This document shows positions 12,656 to 22,173 of a stretch of 64,000 nt of DNA, in pieces (the first letter of the stretch is position 1; every line of letters begins with the position of its first letter). The DNA is from Pseudarthrobacter sp. NamB4 (GTDB lineage: Bacteria > Actinomycetota > Actinomycetes > Actinomycetales > Micrococcaceae), in the NCBI RefSeq assembly GCF_005796185.1, contig NZ_VAHM01000001.1, positions 186,001 through 250,000 of the forward strand, in the 5' to 3' direction. A model generated the notes under the pieces. The model was not told where the DNA came from, did no database searches, and worked only from the letters and a program-made list of their open reading frames with translations. Made by a program: the position numbers and the translations under genes.

Positions 12656-13225
12656 ATGCGCTGGGATGCACTCTTCAACGACATGGAAAGCCAGATCGCC
12701 GAGTCCGACCGGCTCGCCTTCGATGCGGAGATCAACGAACGAGCCAGGGCGGAGATGGTGGGCACCGGGTTCGCCGACCGGCTCCGCGGCGCCTTGGGCT
12801 GCCGTCTCTCGGTGCATCTCGCATGCGGCGACGTCGTTCACGGGGCGCTCAGCCATGCCGGTGCCGACGCATTGGTGCTAAATGAGGAGCAGCATCAAGT
12901 GCTGGTTCCGTATGCCTCAGCAGTACAGTACGCAGGCCTGGGGAGGCTGTCAGTTGCGGAAGCGTCACCGGTGCGCAGGGGACTGGGACTTGCACATGCA
13001 TTGCGCGGTTTGGCGCGGGACCGGGCTGAGTTGACGGTGATGGTGGGGCACAGTGCGCCGGCGGCCCGGCTGGTGGGGGTCATCGACAGGGTGGGCAAGG
13101 ATTACCTGGACTTGGCGGTCTTTACGCCGGGGGAGGCGCGCCGCAGCAACCAGGTCAGTCAGGTGTCTGCCATCCCCTTTACTGCCATAGCAGCTGTCAG
13201 GTCGCGTCGGACGGGAGAATTTTAG
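12656..13225 (+). CDS. Conserved hypothetical protein
   Basis: 189-residue soluble protein that I do not recognise as a named family. The N-terminus is helical and charged (DALFNDMESQIAESDRLAFDAE). The middle looks like an Sm-like or small beta-barrel fold duplicated once (LSVHLACGDVVHGALSHAGADALVL and later LVGVIDRVGKDYLDLAVF), with RRSNQVSQVSAIPFTAIAAVRS at the end. No signal peptide or membrane segment. ATG 12656 is set by the leaderless promoter just upstream. It is divergent from the LysM gene and convergent with the small HTH gene. Function not assigned. Confidence 0.65.
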   Translation: MRWDALFNDMESQIAESDRLAFDAEINERARAEMVGTGFADRLRGALGCRLSVHLACGDVVHGALSHAGADALVLNEEQHQVLVPYASAVQYAGLGRLSVAEASPVRRGLGLAHALRGLARDRAELTVMVGHSAPAARLVGVIDRVGKDYLDLAVFTPGEARRSNQVSQVSAIPFTAIAAVRSRRTGEF

Positions 13226-13281
13226 GGCTAATTCTGGAGGGGCCGCACATCATGCGGCTGCTGTCGAACCGGCTGCGACGG

Positions 13282-13497
13282 TCAAACCGACTTCGATTTT
13301 GATTCCTGGATCATTCTGCTGGCCTCGGCATAACGCTCCTGGATGTACTGCTCCAGCATCTTTTCCTCGACCCGCCACTGGCCCCTGCCGCCAACCTGGA
13401 TAGCCTTCAATTCCCCGCTCCGAACCAGCGCATATGCGGCCGGCGAGTTGATCTGAAGCTGCTCGGCAACATCTGCGAGTGTAAGGAACCTGGGCAT
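13282..13497 (-). CDS. Small helix-turn-helix DNA-binding protein (MerR/excisionase-like)
   Basis: 71 residues, almost entirely one HTH: PRFLTLADVAEQLQINSPAAYALVRSGELKAIQVGGRGQWRV, with a helical tail. This is the HTH_17/BldC-like excisionase-family fold used by small actinobacterial developmental regulators. The ATG at 13495-13497 begins the conserved domain; the longer open frame upstream reads through non-homologous sequence. Convergent with the preceding gene and divergent from the CpaB-like gene at 13653, which it may regulate (inference). Confidence 0.8.
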   Translation of the reverse strand: MPRFLTLADVAEQLQINSPAAYALVRSGELKAIQVGGRGQWRVEEKMLEQYIQERYAEASRMIQESKSKSV

Positions 13498-13652
13498 GCA
13501 TCCATTTTGCCATTGAATGAGGCAATCTGCTGCTGTTATCCACAGATTGGTCCTGTTTGCGCCCCATGACTTTTGTTCCAGCGTTACGGCGGCAACAATG
13601 AGGGTGTCCGGGCGCGGCAAGCAGGGCGGCGCAGCGAGGGGGAGTAGGTCTC

Positions 13653-14294
13653 ATGGTTCCTGATTCATCTGCCACTGCGGCACGGCTCAAGCGGCCATCC
13701 TGGAAAGATCCCCGGCTGCTGGCCGGAATCCTCCTGGTCCTGGTCGCCGTCGCGGGTGTGGTTCTCCTCGTCGCCAGTGCCGACCGGACCACCGAAGTCT
13801 TTGCGGCCCGGGACGGCATCGCCGTGGGGGAGAGGCTCACGCAGGACAACGTGGTGCGTGCCAAAGTGCGCCTGGGGGACAGCGAGAGCCAGTATATAAC
13901 GGCCGAGTCAGGGCTGCCGGAAGGTGTCGTCGCAGTGCAGCGCATCGGTAAGGACCAGCTGGTACCCCGGGCCAGCCTTGGCTCCGTGGACGAGCTTGAC
14001 CGGAAGCCCGTGGCGCTCGCTATTGATGAAGTCCTCCCTGAACAGGCGGTGGCCGGCGCCAGGGTGGACGTCTGGGTTGCCCAGCCCGACGAACGCAACG
14101 GCTTCAACGAACCCAAGCTGCTTTTGCCCGGAGCTGAGATCGCCGAGGTGAGCGAAGGTTCCACAACCTTGGGATCGTCAAAGACCACAGTCCTGATGGT
14201 GCTGGTGGAGGACGGCCAGATGCCCGGCTTGTTGGGAGCCCAGGCCAACGAAGCAAAAATTTCAGTGGTATGGAACCCTGGCGGCGGCAGATGA
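13653..14294 (+). CDS. CpaB-like SAF-domain membrane protein
   Basis: 213 residues with one N-terminal membrane segment (about 24-44), followed by a SAF domain (VFAARDGIAVGERLTQDNVVRAKVRL) and a C-terminal beta domain (ARVDVWVAQPDERN, then KTTVLMVLVEDGQ). This is the CpaB/RcpC layout of Tad (Flp) pilus systems; RcpC-type SAF proteins are periplasmic or wall-side assembly factors. ATG 13653 follows GAGGGGGAG. The stop overlaps the start of the CpaE-like gene (ATGA), so the two are translationally coupled. Confidence 0.75.
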   Translation: MVPDSSATAARLKRPSWKDPRLLAGILLVLVAVAGVVLLVASADRTTEVFAARDGIAVGERLTQDNVVRAKVRLGDSESQYITAESGLPEGVVAVQRIGKDQLVPRASLGSVDELDRKPVALAIDEVLPEQAVAGARVDVWVAQPDERNGFNEPKLLLPGAEIAEVSEGSTTLGSSKTTVLMVLVEDGQMPGLLGAQANEAKISVVWNPGGGR

Positions 14295-15598
14295 GTATTC
14301 CGGTCATTACCGTCGGCCAGAGCAGGGAGGACCTGGTCGGCGGGCTCGAACGCCTGCATGGACCCGTCACAGTCGTTAGGAGGTGCGCGGAACTTTCCGA
14401 ACTTCTCGCAGCCTGCCAGAGTGGATTGGCGCGCGCAGCAGTAGTCGCGGAAGGCTCTGAGGGGCTGACGTCTTCACTGGTTGACAGGCTCTCTGCGGTG
14501 GGAGTGGCAATCATTGCCCTGACGGACAATCCAGATGAAGCCGCCAGGCTCAGGGCCATAGGGGTGGCTTCCGCACTGACAGGAGTCGAATCAGCCGCGC
14601 TGTCGCAGAGAATTGCAGAGGCCGTGGCCCAGCTTACGGGGGCCGGGCCAAATACTGCCTTCAGAAGTGGTCCGGCCGACCCCGGCGCTGCGCTGAGGAC
14701 GGTTGAGGCTGAGCCGCCGGCTGGGCCGGAGGAACCCGGGCCGGGCAGGATTATTGCGGTGTGGGGGCCCGCCGGGGCACCGGGACGGACAACAGTTGCC
14801 GCCAACATGGCCGGCGAGTTGGCGGCGGAAGGAAAGGAAGTTCTCCTTGTCGACGCCGACAGTTACGGCGCCAGCATAGCCGCCGCACTTGGGCTTCTCG
14901 ACGAGTCAGCCGGCCTGGCGCAGGCCTGCAGGCTCGCCGACCAGGGCCTGCTGGACAGGGAGGCACTGGAAAAGGTTGCGGTGCCGGTGGCGACCAGGTC
15001 CGGCACCTTCAGTGTACTCACGGGTATCACCCGGGCTGACCGCTGGACTGAGCTCCGGGCGCCGGCCCTCACGCTGGTCCTCGAGCGGGCCCGGCAGATT
15101 GCCGAAGTCGTGGTGATTGATGCGGGCTTTTGCCTGGAGGCGGACGAGGAGCTCAGTTTTGACACCATGGCCCCTCGGCGGAACGCGGCGACCCTGCGGT
15201 CCCTTGAGCTGGCCGACGCGGTCTATGCGGTTGGAGCGGCTGACCCGGTTGGAGTACCAAGGCTGGTGCGGGGTCTTGCCGAACTGGAAGCAGCTGTTCC
15301 CCAGGCTGCGCCAATTGTGGTGATGAACAGGGTGCGCGCTTCTTCCGTTGGCAGGGGTCCGGAACGCCAGTTAAGGGACGCATGGGAACGGTACGGTCCC
15401 GCGTCCGGGCTCGAAGCCTTTTTGCCTTTTGACCTGGCCGCGGCGGATGCTGCCCTGCTGGGAGGCTCGCTTTTGCTGGAAGCGGCGCCCGAGTCCTCCC
15501 TCCGGCATGCAATCCGACAGCTTGTATGTGCACCCGCACAGCAAAAGCGGAAATCCTCTGTCTTTTCTTCCACAGCAGGGCGCCGGGCGAAGGACTAG
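14291..15598 (+). CDS. CpaE-like P-loop ATPase
   Basis: 435 residues. Residues 1-125 resemble a degenerate receiver-like domain, as in CpaE (IPVITVGQSREDLVGGLERL). From about 153 there is a MinD/ParA-type ATPase: loop WGPAGAPGRTTVAANMAGEL, then LLVDADSYGASIAAALGL and VVVIDAGF. The P-loop has Arg where the second Lys is usual (APGRTT rather than GKT), and the signature Lys near the loop start is also missing, so ATP hydrolysis may be altered. CpaE proteins localise Tad pilus machinery; here the partner tadABC genes are 32 kb away. ATG 14291 overlaps the preceding stop. Confidence 0.75.
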   Translation: MSIPVITVGQSREDLVGGLERLHGPVTVVRRCAELSELLAACQSGLARAAVVAEGSEGLTSSLVDRLSAVGVAIIALTDNPDEAARLRAIGVASALTGVESAALSQRIAEAVAQLTGAGPNTAFRSGPADPGAALRTVEAEPPAGPEEPGPGRIIAVWGPAGAPGRTTVAANMAGELAAEGKEVLLVDADSYGASIAAALGLLDESAGLAQACRLADQGLLDREALEKVAVPVATRSGTFSVLTGITRADRWTELRAPALTLVLERARQIAEVVVIDAGFCLEADEELSFDTMAPRRNAATLRSLELADAVYAVGAADPVGVPRLVRGLAELEAAVPQAAPIVVMNRVRASSVGRGPERQLRDAWERYGPASGLEAFLPFDLAAADAALLGGSLLLEAAPESSLRHAIRQLVCAPAQQKRKSSVFSSTAGRRAKD

Positions 15599-15655
15599 GC
15601 TCGCCATAAGAGCTGCAATGGTGCAGCACATATCTTCTGATGGAGGCGTTTGTTG

Positions 15656-18600
15656 ATGTCGTCTGGATCCAGCGTGGAGGACCAGCCCCTTTCCATTGAA
15701 GGAGCCGAGGGGTTTATTGGGGACTACTACCAGCACCTCGCCGAAGAGGACGCGCGGGCATATCCCCGGGACGTGCTGGTAGCGCGGGCCGACCGTCATC
15801 GAGAGGTCGCCTTCGTCCGGCAGCGGGGCCAGGCAAAGATATCCATCGTCGACGAGGAAGACAGCAGCGTAGTCTTCGTCGTCACGGACGACATGCCTTT
15901 CCTGGTCGACTCCGTCAACGCCGAGTTGGTCCGGCAGCATGCCGCGATCAAGCTGGTGATCCACCCGCTTTTTGTGGCGACCCGAAACCGCGAAAGCGGG
16001 GAACTGGTCAGGGTCAACAGGGTTCCGGCGCACCTTGGCATTTCCAGCGGTGACACGGCCGCCATGCCAAACCTGTCCCACCTGATCGCCCAGGGCGACA
16101 ACGCCTCGCACATGGAGTCGTGGATCGCCGTCGAGATCAACCGCGTCACGGAGGAAGCCACGGCCGCCCTCCTTGAGGGCCTCGACCGCGTCCTCAAGGA
16201 CGTACGCGCCGCCGTCGAGGACTGGCCGAAGATGCGCCAGCGTGCACGGCAGATTGCTGAAAGCCTGGACCAGACGGCGAACCCGGCACAGATTGCGGAA
16301 TTGCGGCAGGCGCAGGACCTCCTGAGGTGGCTTGATGACGGAAATTTCACGTTCCTTGGCTACAGGGAATACGACCTGGTCAACGTTGAGGGGGAAGATG
16401 TCCTGGAACTGCGTGAAGACAGCGGCCTGGGACTGCTGCGGGCCTCCGCCGACTCTCCGCACATCCAGCACCTGACGGACACCGGCCGAAAGAAGGCCCG
16501 GGAAAAGCGCGCCCTGGTCATTACCAAGGCCAATTCGCGTTCCACCGTCCACCGCTCTGCCTACCTGGACTACATCGGGGTCAAGAGCTTCGACGCCGCG
16601 GGCAACGTCAACGGCGAGCGCCGCTTCATAGGCCTTTTTGCCACCAGCGCCTACACCGGTTCTGTCCGGGACATCCCGATCGTGAGGGAAAAGGTCGACG
16701 CAGTGCTGCGCAGTGCCGGCTTCCCGCCGGATTCCCACTCGGGCAAGGATCTGCTGGGAATCCTGGAAACCTACCCGAGGGATGAACTTTTCCAGATCGA
16801 GGTTCCGGACCTTGCGGCCACGGCTCTCGGCATCCTGAAGCTGCAGGAACGGCGGCGCACGCGCCTCTTCCTGCGGCCCGACATCTATGGACGGTTCATG
16901 TCGGCCGTGGTCTACCTCCCCAGGGACAGGTACACCACCAACGTCCGGCTCCGCATCGAGCAGGAGCTCCGCGAGACGTTCCAGGCCGTTTCCATTGACT
17001 ACGAAGCCCGTATGACGGAGTCCGCGCTTGCCCGTCTGTTCTTCCGCATCCGGCTGCCCAAGAACGCAGACTTTTCCCACGTCAATGTGGGAGAACTCGA
17101 AAAACGCCTCGTACGGGCCGCCCGCTCCTGGAGCGAAGGCATCGCAGAGGTCCTGCGCGAGGGACGGGACGTCGCCGAGGCCAAGGAGCTGGCTGCCATC
17201 TGGTCGGAGGCATTCCCCGCCAGCTACCGGGTGGACTATGAAGTGGAGGACGCCCTTGAAGACATTGCGCGCTTCGAGAAGTACGGCGCAGCCGCGGAAC
17301 GGGCTGAGGGCGCGGCACAGGAACGGCCAGGCGTCCATGTTTACCTTCCCGAAGGGGCGGGAGCCACGCTCGAGGAAGACGCCCGGGTCAAGCTCTACAT
17401 GCTGGAGCCCAAGAGCCTGAGCCAGATCCTGCCCTACTTCCATAACCTTGGGCTGGAGGTCCTGGACGAGCGGCCGTTCGAAATCGAAACGGCGGACCGC
17501 CGCGATTTCTTCCTCTACGATCTTGGCCTGAAGTACCCGGCGAAGGTTGATCCCCTGTCCACCGGGCAGTTGCTCGCCGATTCCTTTGGTGCAGCTGTTA
17601 CGGGAGCAGCTGAATCCGACAGCTTCGACCGGCTGGTCCTGCAGGAGGGCCTGCATTGGCGGCAGATCACGATACTGCGGGCCTACGCGCGGTACATGCG
17701 CCAGATGGGAAACACCAACTCGTTTGGGTTCATGGCGGATACCCTGCTGGCCAATCCGAGAGTGACCAAGGGGCTCAGCGCACTCTTCGCTGCCAGGTTT
17801 GATCCTGCCCTCAGCGATGAAGAGCGGGCCGAGGGTCAGGCTTCAGTCCGCCGCGAGCTGGAGGCCGCCATTGAGAAGGTGGAAACGCTCGACGCCGACA
17901 GGATCCTGCGCACGTTCGTCAACCTGATCGAGGCGACGCTCCGGACCAACTACTACCAGAACAAACCGCACCTGAGCTTCAAACTAGATCCGTCGCAGAT
18001 TGACGGCCTTCCTTTCCCGCGCCCCAGGTTCGAGATCTGGGTCTATGCGCCGCGTGTTGAGGGCGTCCACCTGCGTTTCGGCAAGGTGGCGCGGGGCGGG
18101 CTGCGCTGGTCCGACCGCCGCGAGGATTTCCGCACCGAGATCCTCGGGCTGGTGAAGGCTCAGACCGTGAAGAACGCGGTCATCGTGCCTACCGGCGCGA
18201 AGGGCGGCTTCTACGCGAAGCAGCTTCCGGACCCCACGGTTGACCGGGCCGCCTGGATGGCGGAGGGCGTCGAAAGCTACAAGACCTTCATCAGGGGCCT
18301 GCTGGACATCACCGACAACCTCCTCACGGAAGGCGACAGCGAAAGGCTGGTGCCGCCGTCGCACGTTGTGAGGCACGACGACGACGATTCCTACCTCGTG
18401 GTGGCAGCAGACAAGGGAACCGCGACATTCTCGGACATCGCCAACGGGCTGGCCGCTGAGTACGGTTTCTGGCTCGGAGACGCGTTCGCCTCCGGCGGGT
18501 CCGTCGGCTACGACCACAAGGCCATGGGCATCACCGCGCGCGGTGCCTGGGAGTCGGTCAAACGGCACTTCAGTGAACTTGACCTTGACACCCAGACCCA

Positions 18601-20509
18601 GCCGTTCACGGTGGTGGGTGTGGGGGACATGTCGGGCGACGTGTTTGGCAACGGCATGCTGCTGTCCCGACACATCCGTCTCCTCGCGGCCTTCGACCAC
18701 CGCCACATCTTCCTGGACCCGAACCCGGACGAGGAAGTCTCCTTCGCGGAACGGCGGCGCTTGTTTGAACTGCCCAGGTCCTCCTGGGACGACTACAACA
18801 AGTCGCTGATCAGTGAAGGCGGGGGCGTCTTTCCGCGGCAGGCAAAGTCCATTCCGTTGTCAGCGCAGGTCCGCTCGGCCCTTGGCCTTCCTGCCGACAC
18901 CACCGAAATCAGCCCCCCGGAGCTACTCCGCGCAATCCTCCTGGCTCCGGCCGACCTCCTCTACAACGGCGGCATCGGAACCTATGTGAAGGCGAGTACG
19001 GAGACCAACGCCTCTGTAGGGGACAAAGCCAACGATGCCATCCGTGTGGACGGACGGGACCTGCGGGTCAAGGTGGTGGGCGAAGGGGGAAACCTCGGAA
19101 TGACGCAGCGCGGCCGTATTGAAGCGGCGCTGCAGGGCGTCATCCTCAACACGGACGCCATCGACAACTCTGCCGGCGTGGACTGCTCCGACCACGAGGT
19201 CAACATCAAGATTTTCGTGGACCGGATGGTGGCCGCCGGAAAGCTGTCTGCGGAGGAGCGGGCCGGCTTCCTGGCGTCCATGACTGATGAAGTGGCACGG
19301 CTGGTGCTCGAAGACAACATCGACCAGAACATCCTGCTGCTGAACGACCGCACCAAGGTGGCCGAGTGGAGCCCGAGCTACGAACGGCTGATGGACTGGC
19401 TCGAAAAGAAAGCCGACCTGAAGCGGGACCTCGAGGCACTTCCCACCACTGAAGCGCTGCGTGAGCGGCTGCAGCAGGGGCAGGGGCTGACGTCGCCGGA
19501 ACTGTCGGTACTCGCCGCCTACGCAAAGATCGAACTGGCAACCGCGCTGCGGGAAAGCGACCTTGCCGATGACCCCTGGTTCAGGAAAACCCTGCGTGCC
19601 TACTTCCCGGCGCAGCTGCGTGAGCGCTTCGACGCTGAGCTGGACACCCACCCGCTGCGCCGCGAGATCATCGCCACGGTAGTGGCCAACGACATGATCA
19701 ACCTCGGCGGCATCACCTTCGCCTTCCGGGTGATGGAGGAAACCTCGGCTTCCGAAGTGGCGGTGGCCAAAGCCTTCGTGGCGCTGAGGGAGGTCTACGA
19801 GCTGGACGTCATGGTCGCGGAGCTCAACAGCCTGCCGGCTTCCTTCCCCACGGAACACTGGAGTACGGTCCACCTGGACATCAGGCGGCTGCTTGACCGC
19901 GCAGTGCGTTGGCTCCTGGGCCAAGGCACGGTATCCCGTTCGATTGAAGAGGTGGTCGCGGAGTTCAAACCCGTTATGGATCCGATGCGCGGCCGGCTGC
20001 TCGACTACCTGCGCGGGGACGACCGGGAAAGGGTTGCGGGCTGGCTGGAGACGGCACGGGAGTGGGAGCTTCCGGAGGGGCTCGCGCTGCGGTGGGCGGA
20101 GCTCTTCGAAAGCTTCGTGCTGCTCGATATCGCCAAAATCTCCCACGTACGCCAGGATCCGGTGGAGGAAATCGCTGCGGTCTACTACACAGTCTTTAAC
20201 CGGTTCCACGCTGACTCCCTCCTGGAACGCATCAGCAGCCTGCCCCGGCAGGACAGGTGGCAGGCGCTTGCCCGCGCGGCCCTGCGGGATGACCTTTACT
20301 CCACAGTCTCGGACATCACGACGGCGGTGCTGGACGCCACTTCGGCCGTTGACTCGCCCGAGTCCCGTCTGAAGGACTGGGAGGCACAGAACGCCGAACA
20401 GCTCAGCAGGGCCAAGAGCATGTTCGACGAGGTCAATTCGCTCGAGGCCGACGATATGGCGTCACTGTCGGTAGCATTGAGGCTCTTGAGGTCAATCGTC
20501 CGACGCTAG
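15656..20509 (+). CDS. gdh: NAD-dependent glutamate dehydrogenase, large (about 180 kDa) type
   Basis: 1617 residues, the size of the L180 class (PF05088), compared with about 450 for the small enzymes. It converts glutamate to 2-oxoglutarate and ammonia with NAD. The long N-terminal regulatory half carries ACT-like segments (for example FVVTDDMPFLVDSVNAELVR). The catalytic core begins near 800 (RGGLRWSDRREDFRTEILGL, VPTGAKGGFYAK) with the Rossmann region near 985 (VGDMSGDVFGNGMLLS) and later GEGGNLGMTQRGRIEAAL. ATG 15656 follows GGAGG at 15642-15646 with nine-base spacing. The kinase gene follows 28 bp later. The homologue in M. tuberculosis is Rv2476c. Confidence 0.95.
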   Translation: MSSGSSVEDQPLSIEGAEGFIGDYYQHLAEEDARAYPRDVLVARADRHREVAFVRQRGQAKISIVDEEDSSVVFVVTDDMPFLVDSVNAELVRQHAAIKLVIHPLFVATRNRESGELVRVNRVPAHLGISSGDTAAMPNLSHLIAQGDNASHMESWIAVEINRVTEEATAALLEGLDRVLKDVRAAVEDWPKMRQRARQIAESLDQTANPAQIAELRQAQDLLRWLDDGNFTFLGYREYDLVNVEGEDVLELREDSGLGLLRASADSPHIQHLTDTGRKKAREKRALVITKANSRSTVHRSAYLDYIGVKSFDAAGNVNGERRFIGLFATSAYTGSVRDIPIVREKVDAVLRSAGFPPDSHSGKDLLGILETYPRDELFQIEVPDLAATALGILKLQERRRTRLFLRPDIYGRFMSAVVYLPRDRYTTNVRLRIEQELRETFQAVSIDYEARMTESALARLFFRIRLPKNADFSHVNVGELEKRLVRAARSWSEGIAEVLREGRDVAEAKELAAIWSEAFPASYRVDYEVEDALEDIARFEKYGAAAERAEGAAQERPGVHVYLPEGAGATLEEDARVKLYMLEPKSLSQILPYFHNLGLEVLDERPFEIETADRRDFFLYDLGLKYPAKVDPLSTGQLLADSFGAAVTGAAESDSFDRLVLQEGLHWRQITILRAYARYMRQMGNTNSFGFMADTLLANPRVTKGLSALFAARFDPALSDEERAEGQASVRRELEAAIEKVETLDADRILRTFVNLIEATLRTNYYQNKPHLSFKLDPSQIDGLPFPRPRFEIWVYAPRVEGVHLRFGKVARGGLRWSDRREDFRTEILGLVKAQTVKNAVIVPTGAKGGFYAKQLPDPTVDRAAWMAEGVESYKTFIRGLLDITDNLLTEGDSERLVPPSHVVRHDDDDSYLVVAADKGTATFSDIANGLAAEYGFWLGDAFASGGSVGYDHKAMGITARGAWESVKRHFSELDLDTQTQPFTVVGVGDMSGDVFGNGMLLSRHIRLLAAFDHRHIFLDPNPDEEVSFAERRRLFELPRSSWDDYNKSLISEGGGVFPRQAKSIPLSAQVRSALGLPADTTEISPPELLRAILLAPADLLYNGGIGTYVKASTETNASVGDKANDAIRVDGRDLRVKVVGEGGNLGMTQRGRIEAALQGVILNTDAIDNSAGVDCSDHEVNIKIFVDRMVAAGKLSAEERAGFLASMTDEVARLVLEDNIDQNILLLNDRTKVAEWSPSYERLMDWLEKKADLKRDLEALPTTEALRERLQQGQGLTSPELSVLAAYAKIELATALRESDLADDPWFRKTLRAYFPAQLRERFDAELDTHPLRREIIATVVANDMINLGGITFAFRVMEETSASEVAVAKAFVALREVYELDVMVAELNSLPASFPTEHWSTVHLDIRRLLDRAVRWLLGQGTVSRSIEEVVAEFKPVMDPMRGRLLDYLRGDDRERVAGWLETAREWELPEGLALRWAELFESFVLLDIAKISHVRQDPVEEIAAVYYTVFNRFHADSLLERISSLPRQDRWQALARAALRDDLYSTVSDITTAVLDATSAVDSPESRLKDWEAQNAEQLSRAKSMFDEVNSLEADDMASLSVALRLLRSIVRR

Positions 20510-20537
20510 CCAATCCGGCGTCGCAAATGGAGGTGCA

Positions 20538-22004
20538 GTGGCAATCTTTACGGACCCCATCAGGGAACATGCTGATTTCGGGCCGGGCGATGCCGAATGG
20601 CTGCACCTCCTGGTGGGGGACTGGCAGATGGTGGCGGACCTGGCGTTCGCCGACCTTGCGCTGTGGTTCCCCCACCCCGACCTTGGCTATATAGCCCTGG
20701 CACACGTCCGCCCCTCCACCACGCACACCGTGTTCCACGGAGACTTCGTGGGGGAGGGCATCCGGTCAGACCTGCAGCCTTTGGTGGACAAGGCATGGAA
20801 CAGCCGCTCCATCGAGCGCTCCAGTGAAACAAACTGGAGCAGCGACATGGCCCTGCGGGTGGAAGCCGTTCCCATGGTGCGCAATGGGCGGACCCTGGCC
20901 GTCGTCACCACGCACATGGATCTCTCGAGCTCGCGCATGCCGTCGCGGCTTGAGCTGACTTACCGCCAGTGCGCGTATGACCTGCTGCGCATGGGTACCT
21001 TGGGCTTGTGGCCCGATTTCGCCTCACCCACCGGTTCCCGCCGTGGGGCGCCGCGTGTGGGGGACGGGCTGATCAGGCTCGACGCCGAGGGTATGGTGCA
21101 GTATGCCAGCCCCAACGGCGTATCTGCCTTCCGGCGGTTGGGCGACGGGGAGGCGCTCGAAGGCCGCTCGCTGGCGGAGGTTACGGCCAGCCTGCTGAAG
21201 GACCGCCGCATGGTGGACGAAACCCTGCCCCTGGTGGTTACGGGCCGCATGCCCTGGCGGAGTGAGATTGAGTCGCGGGGAGTCAGCCTGTCCCTTCGCG
21301 CCATTCCGCTCCGGGATGAACAGCAGCGCTTCGGTGCCCTGGTCCTGTGCCGCGATGTGTCCGAGCTGCGCCGGCGTGAGATGGAGCTGGTCACCAAGGA
21401 CGCGACTATCCGCGAAATCCACCACCGGGTCAAGAACAATTTGCAGACGGTTGCAGCGTTGCTGCGCATGCAGTCCCGCCGCATGGTCAGCGATGAAGCC
21501 AAACAGGGGCTGGAACAGGCCATGCGCCGGGTGGCCACCATTGCTTTGGTGCATGAGACCCTTTCCCAAGGCTTGACCCAGAGCGTGGATTTCGATGAGC
21601 TGATTGGACGCCAGTTCCGGCTGTCAGCGGAAGTTGCCTCGCCGTCACAGCAGGTCCGGACCGAACGCTCGGGAACCTTCGGGGAGTTGCCCAGCGACCT
21701 TGCTACCCCGCTGGCCCTGGTGATCAACGAACTGGTGACCAACGCCGTCGAGCACGGCCTTGAAGGTAGGGCCGGAACAGTGTGGCTTATCGCTGACCGG
21801 TCCGAAGGCGAGGACGGTGAGGAACTGACCGTTACCATAGCCGACGACGGCGTGGGACTTCCCGATACACCCCACGTTGAAGGACTTGGGCTCCAGATCG
21901 TACGGACTTTGGTGACCAGCGAACTGGGCGGGACAATCCAGTGGCAGCCCCGCGAGGGCGGCGGCACTGCCGTGCAGATCCGGCTCAGCCTCGCGGGCAA
22001 GTAG
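20538..22004 (+). CDS. pdtaS: Soluble sensor histidine kinase, PdtaS type
   Basis: 488-residue cytosolic kinase. It has an N-terminal H_kinase_N/GAF-like domain (about 1-150), a PAS domain (about 180-285), a HisKA_2 dimerisation domain with phospho-acceptor in REIHHRVKNNLQTVAALL (H295/H296) and a HATPase domain (NELVTNAVEHGLEG, IADDGVGLPD). Mycobacterial PdtaS (Rv3220c) acts on the antiterminator PdtaR, and its gene also sits beside whiB1, as here. GTG 20538 follows ATGGAGG at a good distance. No membrane segments. Confidence 0.88.
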   Translation: MAIFTDPIREHADFGPGDAEWLHLLVGDWQMVADLAFADLALWFPHPDLGYIALAHVRPSTTHTVFHGDFVGEGIRSDLQPLVDKAWNSRSIERSSETNWSSDMALRVEAVPMVRNGRTLAVVTTHMDLSSSRMPSRLELTYRQCAYDLLRMGTLGLWPDFASPTGSRRGAPRVGDGLIRLDAEGMVQYASPNGVSAFRRLGDGEALEGRSLAEVTASLLKDRRMVDETLPLVVTGRMPWRSEIESRGVSLSLRAIPLRDEQQRFGALVLCRDVSELRRREMELVTKDATIREIHHRVKNNLQTVAALLRMQSRRMVSDEAKQGLEQAMRRVATIALVHETLSQGLTQSVDFDELIGRQFRLSAEVASPSQQVRTERSGTFGELPSDLATPLALVINELVTNAVEHGLEGRAGTVWLIADRSEGEDGEELTVTIADDGVGLPDTPHVEGLGLQIVRTLVTSELGGTIQWQPREGGGTAVQIRLSLAGK

Positions 22005-22100
22005 GGCGCTTACCTGGCGGGCCAGCTGGGGCCGTGTCCACAGCTTCGCCGCCTTGCGGTTGCGCTGCCCAGGCATCCGCTTCATTTGTGGGTGACCGTT

Positions 22101-22156
22101 AACAGCAACGGCCCCGGCTGCAACCAAGGAGGGTTGCGGCCGGGGCCGTTGCTGTT
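22101..22156. terminator. Large bidirectional terminator between pdtaS and whiB1
   Basis: Near-perfect inverted repeat with arms AACAGCAACGGCCCCGGC and GCCGGGGCCGTTGCTGTT, continued by GCAACC/GGTTGC around a loop of about six bases (AAGGAG). It is followed by ATTGCTTTT on the plus side. It separates two convergent genes. Confidence 0.9.
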
Positions 22157-22173
22157 ATTGCTTTTCGCTGAGG

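Noticed and set aside
15371..17656. 761-codon minus-strand frame opposite the CpaE-like and gdh genes
   Set aside because: Shadow spanning two clear plus-strand genes.
22101..22156. Insertion-sequence terminal repeats
   Set aside because: The inverted repeat is a single hairpin between convergent genes without transposase: a terminator. The same applies to 44122-44171.
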